Source of the DNA: Kiritimatiellia bacterium
GTDB lineage: Bacteria > Verrucomicrobiota > Kiritimatiellia > RFP12 > UBA3636
Assembly (NCBI GenBank): GCA_017450425.1
Contig: JAFSUV010000066.1
Location: 1-5,379, forward strand
DNA: 5,379 nt
Reading direction: 5' to 3'
This document shows, piece by piece, positions 5,352 to 5,379 of the stretch (position 1 is its first letter; the number at the start of each line of letters is the position of its first letter). The notes below the pieces were generated by a model that was not told the origin of the DNA, did no database searches, and worked only from the letters and a program-made list of their open reading frames with translations. The position numbers were made by a program, and so were the translations under genes.

Positions 5352-5379
5352 GGTAGGGGCGTTTCCACGAAACGCCCGC
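5352..5379 (+). repeat. REP-like palindromic element, copy 2 (inverted to copy 1)
   Basis: The 28-bp element on the plus strand has the same design as copy 1: head GGTAG, perfect 9-bp stem GGGCGTTTC (5357-5365), loop CAC (5366-5368), arm GAAACGCCC (5369-5377), end GC at the window edge. It is inverted relative to copy 1, with the heads facing each other across a 13-bp spacer (5339-5351). This is the arrangement of a BIME. The heads themselves can also pair, CCCTACC (5332-5338) with GGTAGGG (5352-5358). The element could extend beyond 5379. Confidence 0.75.

Noticed and set aside
5311..5379. CRISPR repeats or a terminator pair
   Set aside because: There are only two copies, in opposite orientation, with differing stems and a 13-bp spacer, and no T-runs. 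REP/BIME organisation explains them better.

Overview
The window is GC-rich bacterial DNA in which every gene I can support lies on the minus strand, so transcription runs from the right edge (5379) to the left edge (1). The order in that direction is: an inverted pair of palindromic repeats; a secreted Asp-box beta-propeller protein that resembles glycoside hydrolase family 74; a short AT-rich gap; the C-terminal remnant of a PHP-domain phosphoesterase; mcsA; an mcsB-like guanido-kinase gene; and the first two thirds of serS, cut by the window edge. The mcsA/mcsB pair outside a typical Firmicutes setting, high GC, and a large secreted polysaccharide-type enzyme would fit the Planctomycetota-Verrucomicrobiota-Chlamydiota superphylum (for example Kiritimatiellota, Lentisphaerota or Verrucomicrobiota). 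That placement is inference, not something the sequence proves.

Right part (3087-5379). The 730-residue protein has a signal peptide and eleven Asp-box motifs. It also has the paired D-x-G-G motifs that mark the two catalytic aspartates of GH74 xyloglucanases. Directly upstream are two 28-bp elements in inverted orientation. Each has a GTAG-containing head, a perfect 9-bp stem and a CAC loop. Their stems differ at four base pairs and every difference is compensated, which makes this a REP/BIME-like pair.

Middle part (2558-3086). A PHP-domain fragment keeps only the last quarter or so of the fold, with the GIELN and SDAH motifs, and is closed upstream by a stop codon. The AT-richer stretch between it and the propeller gene holds no recognisable gene and may mark a deletion or insertion.

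Left part (1-2594). mcsA has a near-consensus sigma70 promoter (TTGACG-17 bp-GATAAT with an extended -10) placed so close to its ATG that the mRNA should be leaderless or nearly so. mcsA overlaps mcsB by 8 bp, and serS follows 77 bp later. McsA keeps all four zinc-finger CxxC pairs and its UVR domain. The McsB partner keeps the overall fold and the NxEDH motif, but by eye it lacks most ATP-binding arginines, the active-site cysteine and the phosphoarginine-pocket arginines. The pair may therefore work as a non-catalytic Clp adaptor or regulator instead of a protein-arginine kinase. This is the most interesting biology in the window, together with the covarying repeat pair and the leaderless promoter.
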